From assembly GCF_014836985.1 (NCBI RefSeq), contig NZ_JACSPU010000003.1, positions 434,001 to 498,000 of the forward strand: a stretch of 64,000 nucleotides of DNA, in the 5' to 3' direction. A program made the position numbers and the translations under genes. The notes beneath the pieces were generated by a model. That model ran no database searches. It was not told the origin of the DNA and saw nothing but the letters and a program-made list of their open reading frames with translations. Source of the DNA: Planococcus wigleyi (GTDB lineage: Bacteria > Bacillota > Bacilli > Bacillales_A > Planococcaceae). This document shows, one piece after another, positions 17,341 to 24,942 of the stretch. The number at the start of each line of letters is the position of its first letter. Position 1 is the first letter of the stretch.

Positions 17341-18150
17341 CTAGTCTAGAAATTTTGCTAAATAGATTTCGTTATGTGGTTTTCCGTCGATCATCATTGA
17401 TTTTTGGCGGATGCCTTCAGATTCAAAACCGGCATTTTCATACAATTTGCGTGCAGGTTCATTTTCTTCGACAACGGTCACTTCCAGTCGGGTGATGCCT
17501 TTTTCCTTGGACCATTCTTCTGCTTTTTCAAGAAGCGATTTTGCGATGCCTTTGCCTTGCGCATCTTTTTGCAGGCCGAGGTCGATAAAAGCACGATGCG
17601 CAGCACGTTTTGCATCATTCCCCATCACCATTAAAAAGCCGACATGCTGGCCATTTAAAATAGCGATGATGATGGTGGAGTGTCCGCTTTGTTTCCACTC
17701 GATGATTTGCTTACGGACTTTTTGTGTGGATTGCGTCCGCTCATCTTTTGCGTACAGCATATAATCAGACTCAGATTCCACTGTCTTTTGCAAAGCGGCC
17801 AGAGAACGTGCATCTCCATGCTCTGCTGTGCGGATAAGAAGAATGTCCTGGTCCTCATCGTCTTTATTGGAACCTTTTCCATTTGAAAGATCGGCTCTTT
17901 CGAATACAACGAAACGGTCAGGTTCCACATCGCTGACAAAATAGCCGGCATCTACCCAGGCGTGAAAATGCTTGGCGGGTGGTTTTGTTTTTTTCCACCA
18001 GCTTTTATTCAGGTAGGCAGCATTGGGCAAATTCTGCCCCATAATCTGTTCAATCTCAGAAAAGGTTAATCTTATTGAGGCATTCGTCGCTCCGGAGAAA
18101 TAATCGGCCAGAGGAATGTATTTCTTTTCCAGTAAAATGGTCACAGGCAT
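17341..18150 (-). CDS. GNAT acetyltransferase with an N-terminal domain of unknown function
   Basis: A 269-aa two-domain protein. Residues 1-80 contain IRLTFSEIEQIMGQNLP, SWWKK and HAWVDAGYFV, which resemble a small uncharacterised domain that I believe is of the DUF7662 type. Residues 110-268 are a GNAT domain with an IDLGLQKDAQGKGIAKSLLE acetyl-CoA loop and EENEPARKLYENAGFE. The acceptor is unknown. The N-terminal module could select a substrate or partner (inference). GGAAGGAAGAG precedes the ATG. Monocistronic, convergent with the ArsB-like gene. Confidence 0.75.
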   Translation of the reverse strand: MPVTILLEKKYIPLADYFSGATNASIRLTFSEIEQIMGQNLPNAAYLNKSWWKKTKPPAKHFHAWVDAGYFVSDVEPDRFVVFERADLSNGKGSNKDDEDQDILLIRTAEHGDARSLAALQKTVESESDYMLYAKDERTQSTQKVRKQIIEWKQSGHSTIIIAILNGQHVGFLMVMGNDAKRAAHRAFIDLGLQKDAQGKGIAKSLLEKAEEWSKEKGITRLEVTVVEENEPARKLYENAGFESEGIRQKSMMIDGKPHNEIYLAKFLD

Positions 18151-18359
18151 CTCTTCCTTCCACCTAACTTTGAATTAGTTAGTCATATTATACCATTCGC
18201 ATATGCTAAAGTACATAATGAATTTTTAAAATACAGATAATTCTATAAACTTATACTCTTTTAGGTCTATTTTTCTTTCTTTACCAGTTGGATTTATTTG
18301 AATAGCGGTCTTATGGTAGAATAAATACAGAAACTAAGAATTCCAGGAGGCTATTATTC

Positions 18360-19286
18360 ATGTCAAATGTTTTAGTATTGGGCCACAAAAATCCGGACAC
18401 TGATTCGATTTGTTCGGCCATTTCATATGCTTATTTAAAAAATGAAATGGGCATGGTTGCTGAACCGATCCGTTTAGGGGAAGTGAACAACGAAACCATT
18501 TTCGCACTGGAAACATTTAAGTTCGACCAGCCACGATTGGTGACGCAAGTTTCCAAAGAAGCATCACAAGTGATTCTGGTGGACCACAACGAACGCCAGC
18601 AAAGTGCTGAAGACATCAATGAAGTACAAGTGATCGAAGTGGTCGACCATCACCGCATCGCCAACTTCGAAACCACTGACCCGCTTTACTTCCGCGCGGA
18701 ACCTGTTGGCTGCACGACGACCATCATCTTGAAGTTATTTAAAGAAAACGGTATTGAAGTGCCGCCGAATATTGCAGGCTTAATGCTGTCAGCCATTATT
18801 TCGGATTCACTGCTTTTCAAATCACCGACTTGTACGAAGCAGGATGTTGACGCTGCTGCCGAATTGGCAGAAATTGCGGGCGTTGATGCACAAAGCTACG
18901 GCCTTGATCTGTTGAAAGCCGGAGCTGATCTAAGCAATAAAACATTGGAAGACTTGATTTCATTGGATTCAAAAGAATTTGAAGCAGGCGACCGCCGTTT
19001 TGAAGTCGCTCAAGTCAATGCAATTGATGTAGAAGAAGTCATGATTCGCCAAAAAGAGCTTGAAGTGCTGATGGCAAATACCATCGCTGCTAAAGATCTT
19101 GATCTTTTTGTCTTTGCTGTTACCGATATCCTTAACAACAATTCGGTTGCCATCGTCCTTGGCGAAAGATCCGGCATCATCGAAAGCGCCTTTAAATCGA
19201 GCGTTGTTGATAATCGTGTGTTGTTGCCAGGCGTTGTTTCACGTAAAAAGCAAATCGTTCCAGTCATTACAGAAGCATTAAGCTGA
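18360..19286 (+). CDS. ppaC: Manganese-dependent inorganic pyrophosphatase (family II)
   Basis: DHH-superfamily hydrolase of 308 aa that splits pyrophosphate and so drives biosynthetic reactions. Metal ligands are visible in [13 protein letters not shown] (residues 8-20), VDHNE and [10 protein letters not shown]. The C-terminal DHHA2-type domain ends [20 protein letters not shown] lies about 9 nt before the ATG. Length matches Bacillus PpaC. Monocistronic. Confidence 0.95.
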   Translation: MSNVLVLGHKNPDTDSICSAISYAYLKNEMGMVAEPIRLGEVNNETIFALETFKFDQPRLVTQVSKEASQVILVDHNERQQSAEDINEVQVIEVVDHHRIANFETTDPLYFRAEPVGCTTTIILKLFKENGIEVPPNIAGLMLSAIISDSLLFKSPTCTKQDVDAAAELAEIAGVDAQSYGLDLLKAGADLSNKTLEDLISLDSKEFEAGDRRFEVAQVNAIDVEEVMIRQKELEVLMANTIAAKDLDLFVFAVTDILNNNSVAIVLGERSGIIESAFKSSVVDNRVLLPGVVSRKKQIVPVITEALS

Positions 19287-19310
19287 TTCCCAATGGGAGT
19301 CAGTTTTTTT
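19283..19310 (+). terminator. Intrinsic terminator of ppaC
   Basis: CTGATTCCC (19283-19291) pairs with GGGAGTCAG (19295-19303), one G-T wobble, then seven Ts. The stop codon lies in the stem. Confidence 0.88.
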
Positions 19311-19362
19311 CTTGGGGTGGTATTTTCGTTTGGTTTAAGATGAGTGCTTGTGCATTTCTTAT

Positions 19363-19483
19363 TGTCTAGCTTCGGCGCCTTGAATCTCGGGGTCTTAAGT
19401 CATTCCGTCTGTGCGGCAAAAAGCGCCGCTTCGACGATCTGCCTTAAGCCCGTCGATTCAGGACAGGCACCTCAGCTTTTCCT
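19363..19483 (+). repeat. Intergenic repeat, copy 1 (tandem with copy 2)
   Basis: Begins TGTCTAGCTTCGGCGCC and ends near CTCAGCTTTTCC. The layout (TGTCTAG start, internal inverted repeats around GCCGCTTCG, GCTTTTC end) is shared with the copies at 19487, 22912 and 23035. I recognise it as a structured intergenic repeat common in Bacillaceae/Planococcaceae genomes. Non-coding; short frames across it look spurious. Confidence 0.72.
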
Positions 19484-19486
19484 TCT

Positions 19487-19607
19487 TGTCCAGACTCCAG
19501 CAGCCAGCTCCTCGAGTCGCTTCATCCTTTCCAGCAAAGGCTGAAGAACGCCGTTACCGGCAAGGCTTCCAGCGCTTGTCGGAGCTTAACGGCTGCTTCC
19601 GCTTTTC
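19487..19607 (+). repeat. Intergenic repeat, copy 2
   Basis: Begins TGTCCAGACTCCAGCAGCC and ends GGCTGCTTCCGCTTTTC. Same orientation as copy 1, separated by 3 bp, but clearly diverged from it, so not a recent tandem duplication. Confidence 0.7.
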
Positions 19608-19673
19608 TTTCCACAGGCAAAAAAATTGAGCGCTTTTGTTTTCGTTGCTATAGTTAATGGCGAGGTGGATAAT

Positions 19674-20384
19674 ATGAAAATTGAAGTTTGGTCAGATTAT
19701 GTGTGCCCATTCTGCTATATAGGCAAGCGAACTTTGGAGAAGGCATTGGTTCGATCAGGTTTTGAAAGCCAAGCGGAGATTTCGTTTAAGGCCTACCAAT
19801 TAGACCCGAGTACACCCATTGATTCGACTGTTTCAACTTATGACAGTTTAGCAAAAAAAATGGGGCAGACGGTGGAACAGGCAAAAGAAATGACTAAGGG
19901 AGTGGCACAACATGCCCGCTCAGTTGGTTTGGAATATGATTTCGATAACATGATGGAAGCCAATACACTGGCTGCACATCGTTTGGTGAAGTGGGCTGAA
20001 ACCAAAAATAAGGATGCAGAACTGACTGAACAGCTTATGCACCAGTATTTTGTGGAAGCGAAAAATGTTGGCAATCATGATATTTTATTGAGCATTACAG
20101 AATCGATTGGATTGCCGCGAGACGAAGCAAAGCAAGTGCTGGAGTCGGATCAATTCATGGCTCAAGTTCAGTTTGATATCGCGGAAGCTGGCCAAATCGG
20201 CGTACAAGGCGTACCGTTTTTTGTAGTCAACCGCAAATATGCGCTTTCCGGTGCACAGCCGTTAGATGCCTTTGTAGAAGCCTTGGAGCAGATTGCTGAA
20301 GAAGAAGGCATTCGCCCAAAACTTAAGCCGATGGGTAAAGCGAAAACCACTTATTGTACGGGAGATTCCTGCGAAGGGGTTTAA
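19674..20384 (+). CDS. DsbA-family oxidoreductase (FrnE-like)
   Basis: Thioredoxin-fold protein of 236 aa. The active site is CPFCYIG (Cys11 and Cys14) at the end of the first beta strand, followed by a long helical insertion and the cis-Pro loop QGVPFFVVN near residue 179. This is the cytoplasmic FrnE/2-hydroxychromene-isomerase-like branch: no signal peptide is present. ATG 19674 follows GGCGAGGTGG; a longer in-frame GTG at 19626 lies in repeat-derived sequence. A C-terminal YCTGDSC adds another Cys pair. Confidence 0.85.
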   Translation: MKIEVWSDYVCPFCYIGKRTLEKALVRSGFESQAEISFKAYQLDPSTPIDSTVSTYDSLAKKMGQTVEQAKEMTKGVAQHARSVGLEYDFDNMMEANTLAAHRLVKWAETKNKDAELTEQLMHQYFVEAKNVGNHDILLSITESIGLPRDEAKQVLESDQFMAQVQFDIAEAGQIGVQGVPFFVVNRKYALSGAQPLDAFVEALEQIAEEEGIRPKLKPMGKAKTTYCTGDSCEGV

Positions 20385-20391
20385 GTTTGAG

Positions 20392-20424
20392 GCAGAGTAA
20401 TTGACTTTTACTCTGCTATTTCTT
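20392..20424 (+). terminator. Probable terminator
   Basis: GCAGAGTAA (20392-20400) pairs with TTACTCTGC (20408-20416), followed by TATTTCTT, a weak T-tract. Confidence 0.65.
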
Positions 20425-20493
20425 ATGATAAGAAAGTGCTTTTAATTTGAGATAAATAATTTTAATATAATTACAAAAGGAGTTTTACATTAG

Positions 20494-21132
20494 ATGACTA
20501 ACGTTTTAGTAGTAAAAGCAAATAACCGCCCTGCATCTGAAGGAGTTTCAAGCAAAATGTATGAAGTATTCATGGATTCGATCGGAACAGGTTCTGATCT
20601 TGACATCAATACGTTTGACGTATTTAAAGAAGATATGCCTTATTTCGGTCAGGACTTCTTTGACGCAATGCAAAAATCAGCTCAAGCTGAAGAAATGACT
20701 GAATTGGAGCAACGTATTCTGACTGCTGCCAACAAAGCAATGGACGCATTCATGGATGCTGATGTGGTTGTCTTCGCATTCCCATTATGGAATAAAACAA
20801 TTCCTGCGCCTTTGCAAACGTTCATCGACTATGTTTACCGTGCAGGCGTTACGTTCAAATATACAGCTGAAGGCCCGGTTGGCCTAGTTCCTGAGAAAAA
20901 AGTCATCATCTTGAATGCGCGCGGCGGAGTTTATTCAACACCAGAAATGGCTCCTGCTGAAATGAGCGTTAACTATATCCGTTTGATCATGGACTTCTTC
21001 GGCATCACTGACATTGAAGAAGTGATCATTGAAGGACACAACATGTACCCAGACCGCGCTGAAGAAATCATTGCGGACGGCATGAAACGCGTAGAGCAAG
21101 CTGCAAATTCATTAGTAAAAGTAAACGCATAA
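20494..21132 (+). CDS. azoR: FMN-dependent NADH-azoreductase / quinone reductase
   Basis: Flavodoxin-like enzyme of 212 aa that makes two-electron reductions of quinones and azo compounds. Motifs are VLVVKANNRPASEG at the N-terminus (phosphate binding), FAFPLWNKTIPAPLQTFIDY near residues 90-110 and LNARGGVYS near 140, typical of AzoR/AcpD. AAAGGAG lies rather far (about 11 nt) before the ATG. TATAAT at 20466-20471 may be its -10, without a clear -35. It belongs functionally with the other electrophile-defence genes in the window. Confidence 0.9.
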   Translation: MTNVLVVKANNRPASEGVSSKMYEVFMDSIGTGSDLDINTFDVFKEDMPYFGQDFFDAMQKSAQAEEMTELEQRILTAANKAMDAFMDADVVVFAFPLWNKTIPAPLQTFIDYVYRAGVTFKYTAEGPVGLVPEKKVIILNARGGVYSTPEMAPAEMSVNYIRLIMDFFGITDIEEVIIEGHNMYPDRAEEIIADGMKRVEQAANSLVKVNA

Positions 21133-21142
21133 TTTTAAAATG

Positions 21143-21174
21143 AAGGACTGCCCTTAACGGGTGGTCCTTTTTTT
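21143..21174 (+). terminator. Intrinsic terminator of azoR
   Basis: AAGGACTGCCC (21143-21153) pairs with GGGTGGTCCTT (21159-21169) across TTAAC, one mismatch or wobble, then a T-run. Confidence 0.92.
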
Positions 21175-21188
21175 GCTTTAAAAGGCGG

Positions 21189-21270
21189 TTGGACAGTAAA
21201 TGTGTCAAATCGGACAGTATTTCCGAAATCTGGACAGTATTTTGTCTAAATTGGACAGTATGTCCAAATA
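21189..21270. repeat. Four phased direct repeats of GGACAGTA
   Basis: GGACAGTA starts at 21191, 21212, 21232 and 21253, spaced 21, 20 and 21 bp. The interspersed bases are also partly conserved (TTTnGnCnAAATC-like), giving a degenerate tandem repeat of about 20.5 bp. It lies 92-171 bp before the FAD/Rieske gene. The spacing equals about two helical turns, so all copies face one side of the DNA. Confidence 0.85.
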
Positions 21271-21361
21271 ACTGGAAATTTCCACTGCTCTCCCATTATA
21301 TTGATTAGGATTTTTCAATGGGGGTAGACATTTACTAAAAGCTTTCTTAAGGAGGAACGGC

Positions 21362-22915
21362 ATGGTACAAGGTGATAACGTGAGTCGGGTTCCAGAAGAG
21401 CAGAAGTCGTATTGGAGAGAATACAAGGATATACCGAGCTATCCCGCTTTACAGGAAAATGAATCGACAGATATTGCGGTTGTAGGCGGAGGTATGGTTG
21501 GGATTATCAGCGCTTACCTATTGGCGAAAGCCGGCAAAAAAGTGACGTTGATTGAGGCTGGGAAATTAGTGGACGGGGTTACGGGTTATACGACGGCAAA
21601 AATTACGGCGCAGCATGGCCTGTTTTATTACCCGCTGGTCAAGCTGGTGGGAGAAGAACAGGCGAAGCTCTATTATGAGGCAAATATGGACGGGCTGAAG
21701 TTCATTGAAGAAACAGCGAGAGAGCTCAATATCGACTGCGATTTTTCCTATCACAATGCATTTGTTTATGCCAATACGGCAGTAGGAGCGAAATTGGTAG
21801 AAAAAGAAGCCGAAACTTATCGGCAGCTGGGCATCGAGGGAGAATTGGCGAAAGATGAAGTTGAGTTGCCATTCCAAGTAAAAGAAGCAGTGGTCATGCG
21901 CGGACAAGCGCAATTCCATCCGGTGAAATTCCTTGCTGGGCTGGTAAAGGAAATTGAGCGGCTGGGCGGCAAGATTTATGAACAGACCCGTGCTGTAAAA
22001 ATTTTAAGCAAAAACGATCCCGTGATCCAAACCGAAAATCTATCGCATTTATCGTGCAATAAAGTCATTGTGGCTACCCATTACCCATTCAATGATTTTG
22101 ATGGGATGTATTTCTCCCGCTTATCGATCAATCGATCATATATCATCGCAGCCAAAGTGAATGGAGATGTACCGAACGATATGTACATCAGCGGCGATAT
22201 GCCTTCCCGTTCGTTGCGCTATGCACCGGGTGAAAACGGAGAGAAGCTGTTGTTGATCGGCGGCGATGGCCATGCGACTGGAAAAAGTTCCAGCGAAACG
22301 ATGGAACATTACCGCAATCTCGAGAAATTCGGAGAAGAGCATTTCGGCATCCAGGAGATTCCGTACCGCTGGTCTGCACAGGACATGACAACACTCGACC
22401 AAATTCCGTATATTGGAACCATCACTGCAGGCTATGACAACATCTTGGTAGCTACAGGTTTCCATAAATGGGGGATGTCGAACGGCGCACTGGCGGGTAT
22501 CCTGCTGACTGATCAAATTTTAGGCAAAGAAAATCGCTACGCACCGGTATTCAGTCCGACCCGCCCGAAAATGAAAGCTGTGGATGTTGCAAGCTTTGCG
22601 AAAGACAACGCCTCAGTTGCGAAGGAATTGGTGAAAGGCAAGCTGAAAAGAGCTTCCAAAACAGTGGATGATTTGGGCAAAGATGAAGGTTCACTTGTTA
22701 AAGTCGGCAAGAAGAAAGCAGGCGGCTACCGTGATGAATATGGCCAAGTCCATCTCGTCGATACCACTTGCACCCATATGGGCTGTGAAGTGAATTGGAA
22801 TGACGCGGAACGTTCTTGGGATTGCCCATGCCACGGTTCCCGCTTCTCTTATACGGGGGATGTGCTGAACGGACCAGCCGTAAAACCTTTAAAGAAAATC
22901 GAACAGGAATACTGA
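21362..22915 (+). CDS. yhfW: FAD-dependent oxidoreductase with C-terminal Rieske 2Fe-2S domain (YhfW-like)
   Basis: A 517-aa fusion. Residues 35-400 are a DAO-type FAD domain starting with the dinucleotide motif IAVVGGGMVGIISA and EAGKLVDGVTGYTTAK. The C-terminus is a Rieske domain with ligands CTHMGC and CPCHGS (about residues 463-485), then DVLNGPAVKPL. B. subtilis YhfW has the same architecture; the substrate is not known. TAAGGAGGAACGGC precedes the ATG. The TGA stop coincides with the first bases of an intergenic repeat, so insertion next to the gene end may have set the stop. Confidence 0.87.
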   Translation: MVQGDNVSRVPEEQKSYWREYKDIPSYPALQENESTDIAVVGGGMVGIISAYLLAKAGKKVTLIEAGKLVDGVTGYTTAKITAQHGLFYYPLVKLVGEEQAKLYYEANMDGLKFIEETARELNIDCDFSYHNAFVYANTAVGAKLVEKEAETYRQLGIEGELAKDEVELPFQVKEAVVMRGQAQFHPVKFLAGLVKEIERLGGKIYEQTRAVKILSKNDPVIQTENLSHLSCNKVIVATHYPFNDFDGMYFSRLSINRSYIIAAKVNGDVPNDMYISGDMPSRSLRYAPGENGEKLLLIGGDGHATGKSSSETMEHYRNLEKFGEEHFGIQEIPYRWSAQDMTTLDQIPYIGTITAGYDNILVATGFHKWGMSNGALAGILLTDQILGKENRYAPVFSPTRPKMKAVDVASFAKDNASVAKELVKGKLKRASKTVDDLGKDEGSLVKVGKKKAGGYRDEYGQVHLVDTTCTHMGCEVNWNDAERSWDCPCHGSRFSYTGDVLNGPAVKPLKKIEQEY

Positions 22916-23034
22916 AAAGCGTAAGCGCCCGTTTAGCTCTGCCGGGCATAAGACGATCTGGCGAAGCGGTGTGTTTTCAGCCGCATAGGCAGAGTGGCTT
23001 ATGACCCAAAGAGCTGGGCGCTGGAGTCTAGACA
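22912..23034 (-). repeat. Intergenic repeat, copy 3 (minus orientation)
   Basis: On the minus strand it starts TGTCTAGACTCCAGCGCC and ends GGGCGCTTACGCTTTTCAG, the same frame as copies 1 and 2, with internal inverted segments such as GGTCATAAGCC. The TGA stop of the FAD/Rieske gene lies at its end. Confidence 0.75.
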
Positions 23035-23134
23035 CTGAAAAGCGTAAGCGCTTGTACAGAGGAACGTAAGCTAAAGGCGCGACTTCCTGTCGCACCGCTT
23101 ACGTGATCCGCCTCCTGCGGACCTCTGGCAGACA
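23035..23134 (-). repeat. Intergenic repeat, copy 4 (degenerate, minus orientation)
   Basis: It repeats CTGAAAAGCGTAAGCGCTTG directly after copy 3, then diverges and ends CTCTGGCAGACA. Together with copy 3 it makes a head-to-tail doublet like that at 19363-19607. Confidence 0.6.
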
Positions 23135-23150
23135 TAAAATAATAAAATAA

Positions 23151-23186
23151 AAAAGCAGTGCGAGAAAATTTTCTCGCACTGCTTTT
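23151..23186 (-). terminator. Terminator of the YceI gene
   Basis: A 36-bp perfect palindrome built on AAAAGCAGTGCGAG and its complement lies just after the minus-strand stop. A long A-run (T-run on the minus strand) continues to its left. Confidence 0.93.
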
Positions 23187-23196
23187 GCTTTATTCC

Positions 23197-23718
23197 TTAA
23201 GCTGGGTTGCCTTCTAATTCTAATGTGATTTTGATATCTTCGCCGACAAGTACCCCGCCAGTTTCAAGGGCCTGGTTCCATGTAAGGCCAAAATCTCTGC
23301 GGTTTACTTTGCCTTCTACGTTAAATGCCACAACTTCAACGCCCCATGGGTTTGTTGCTTTGCCGCCGTATTCCACTTCAAATGTAACAGGGCGAGTAAC
23401 GTCTTTCATTGTAAGATCGCCAGTCAATTCGTATTCATCGCCTTTTTTGATGATGTCATTAGCTTTGAATGTAATATATGGGAATTGTTCAACATCAAAG
23501 AAATCAGCAGAGCGCAAGTGGTTATCGCGATCTGTGTTGCTTGTATCGATGCTTGCTACGTCAATTTTAAAGTCGATCAATGCGCCTTGCAAATCTTCTT
23601 CATTTGCTTCAACGGTTGCTTCGTAAGATGTGAAAGCGCCTTTTACTTTTGAAATCATCATGTGTTTTACTGAGAATCCGACTTCCGAGTGTGCTGTGTC
23701 TACTGTCCATTTTTTCAT
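23197..23718 (-). CDS. yceI: YceI-family lipid-binding protein
   Basis: A 173-aa lipocalin-like beta-barrel protein with no signal peptide. Family signatures are WTVDTAHSEVGFSVKHM at the N-terminus, RDNHLRSADFFDVEQFP in the middle and NRRDFGLTWN near residue 143. YceI proteins bind isoprenoid or amphiphilic ligands and often respond to stress. AGGAGG lies about 8 nt before the ATG. A strong promoter and an MhqR-like box lie upstream, linking it to quinone or electrophile stress (inference). Confidence 0.92.
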   Translation of the reverse strand: MKKWTVDTAHSEVGFSVKHMMISKVKGAFTSYEATVEANEEDLQGALIDFKIDVASIDTSNTDRDNHLRSADFFDVEQFPYITFKANDIIKKGDEYELTGDLTMKDVTRPVTFEVEYGGKATNPWGVEVVAFNVEGKVNRRDFGLTWNQALETGGVLVGEDIKITLELEGNPA

Positions 23719-23752
23719 GTTAAATTCCTCCTAGATATAATGTTCTGAAATC

Positions 23753-23815
23753 AATATACCAGGTATAAATCTCGATGTCAATAGTTATTAATTAATAATT
23801 CTCGAATTCAAGATA
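23753..23815 (-). promoter_or_regulatory. yceI promoter with an MhqR-like operator
   Basis: On the minus strand: TTGACA (23776-23781), a 17-bp spacer and TATATT (23753-23758). Upstream of the -35, TATCTTGAATTCGAGA (23800-23815) matches the MhqR-type box TATCTCGAATTCGAGATA known in B. subtilis. A second half-site-like ATCGAGAT overlaps the -35/spacer. The same 16-mer occurs at 41342-41357. Confidence 0.7.
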
Positions 23816-23855
23816 TTATTTTATTGGACTTTCGTACCTAAGAACGTTATATCGC

Positions 23856-23884
23856 TTGTCAAATCGGGCTGAAAATTGGATACT
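23856..23884 (+). promoter_or_regulatory. Possible murB promoter
   Basis: TTGTCA (23856-23861), a 17-bp spacer and GATACT (23879-23884), 36 bp before murB. The -10 is only a moderate match. Confidence 0.45.
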
Positions 23885-23920
23885 AGTAGAAGCTATAAGT
23901 TTAGAAGGGATTTGCTTTGA

Positions 23921-24838
23921 ATGACGAAAGAACAATGGTTGACGGATTTACGCGAGTTTTTGGCGGATGATCACGTCAAGATGGATGAGCCGCTACACCT
24001 CCATACATTAACTAAAATGGGTGGGCCAGCTGATATTTTTGTGACACCGACTACTGAAGACGAAACTGCATTTGCAGTTAAATACGCATATAAAAACAAT
24101 ATACCTTTATTGCTTCTAGGAAACGGATCCAATATGGTTGTCCGGGACGGAGGGTTCCGTGGAATCGTTCTGACGCTGAAAAGCCTAGAGGCGATTCGTA
24201 TAGATGGAACTCATGTTTATGCGCAAGGTGGAGCGAACATCAAGAAAGTCTCGAAAATCGTGGCAGCGAAACAACTGACTGGATTTGAATTTGCTTGTGG
24301 GATTCCTGGGTCCATCGGTGGCGCCATGGCGATGAATGCCGGCGCATACGGCGGGGAAATCAAGGACATCATTAAACAGGCGACAGTTCTTTCGAAAGAA
24401 GGAGAAAAATTGGTTTTGTCCAAGGAAGATTTGGCTCTTGGCTACCGGAAGAGCATCATCACTAAAAAAGGCTTTTACGTCTTGTCGGCCGAATTTGAAC
24501 TCGAAGTCGGTAAACAAACGGTCATTGATGCCAAAATGAGTGAATTGACTTATCAGAGAGAAAGCAAGCAACCGCTGGAATTTCCTTCTGCAGGCAGTGT
24601 CTTTAAACGGCCGCCTGGTAATTTTGCGGGGAAATTGATTCAAGAAAGCGGTCTGCAGGGACGAGGATTCGGCGGAGCGGAAGTATCCACTAAACACGCT
24701 GGCTTTATTGTCAATAAAAACAATGCTTCCGCCAACGATTATATTCAGACGATTGAAATGGTCAAAGCGGCTGTTCAGGAAAAGTTTGGCATTGATTTGG
24801 AGCTTGAGGTGAAGATTGTAGGAGAAGATTTAACTTAA
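23921..24838 (+). CDS. murB: UDP-N-acetylenolpyruvoylglucosamine reductase
   Basis: FAD enzyme of 305 aa that makes UDP-MurNAc for peptidoglycan. Family signatures are LHTLTKMGGPAD, LLLGNGSNMVVRDGGFRG, ACGIPGSIGGAMAMNAGAYG, FPSAGSVFKRPPGNFAGKLI (with the proton-donating Ser) and STKHAGFIVNKNNASA. This is the short type IIB MurB usual in Bacilli. Monocistronic, between a possible promoter and a strong terminator. Confidence 0.95.
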   Translation: MTKEQWLTDLREFLADDHVKMDEPLHLHTLTKMGGPADIFVTPTTEDETAFAVKYAYKNNIPLLLLGNGSNMVVRDGGFRGIVLTLKSLEAIRIDGTHVYAQGGANIKKVSKIVAAKQLTGFEFACGIPGSIGGAMAMNAGAYGGEIKDIIKQATVLSKEGEKLVLSKEDLALGYRKSIITKKGFYVLSAEFELEVGKQTVIDAKMSELTYQRESKQPLEFPSAGSVFKRPPGNFAGKLIQESGLQGRGFGGAEVSTKHAGFIVNKNNASANDYIQTIEMVKAAVQEKFGIDLELEVKIVGEDLT

Positions 24839-24846
24839 TTAGACGG

Positions 24847-24877
24847 AAGATGCCCTTTTGCCGGGCATCTTTTTTTA
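24847..24877 (+). terminator. Intrinsic terminator of murB
   Basis: AAGATGCCC (24847-24855) pairs with GGGCATCTT (24863-24871), then a run of Ts. Confidence 0.93.
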
Positions 24878-24942
24878 ATGGAAAAAGGAATTGATCCTTC
24901 GACAGTCGAATAAAACATAATACGAAAAAAGGGGGCACGACA

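Noticed and set aside
19344-19629. Two overlapping plus-strand frames between ppaC and the DsbA-like gene
   Set aside because: They lie wholly in the intergenic repeat doublet, have no ribosome sites and resemble no protein.
21189-21270. CRISPR-like array
   Set aside because: Repeats are only 8 bp with 12-13-bp partly conserved spacers; no cas genes in the window.
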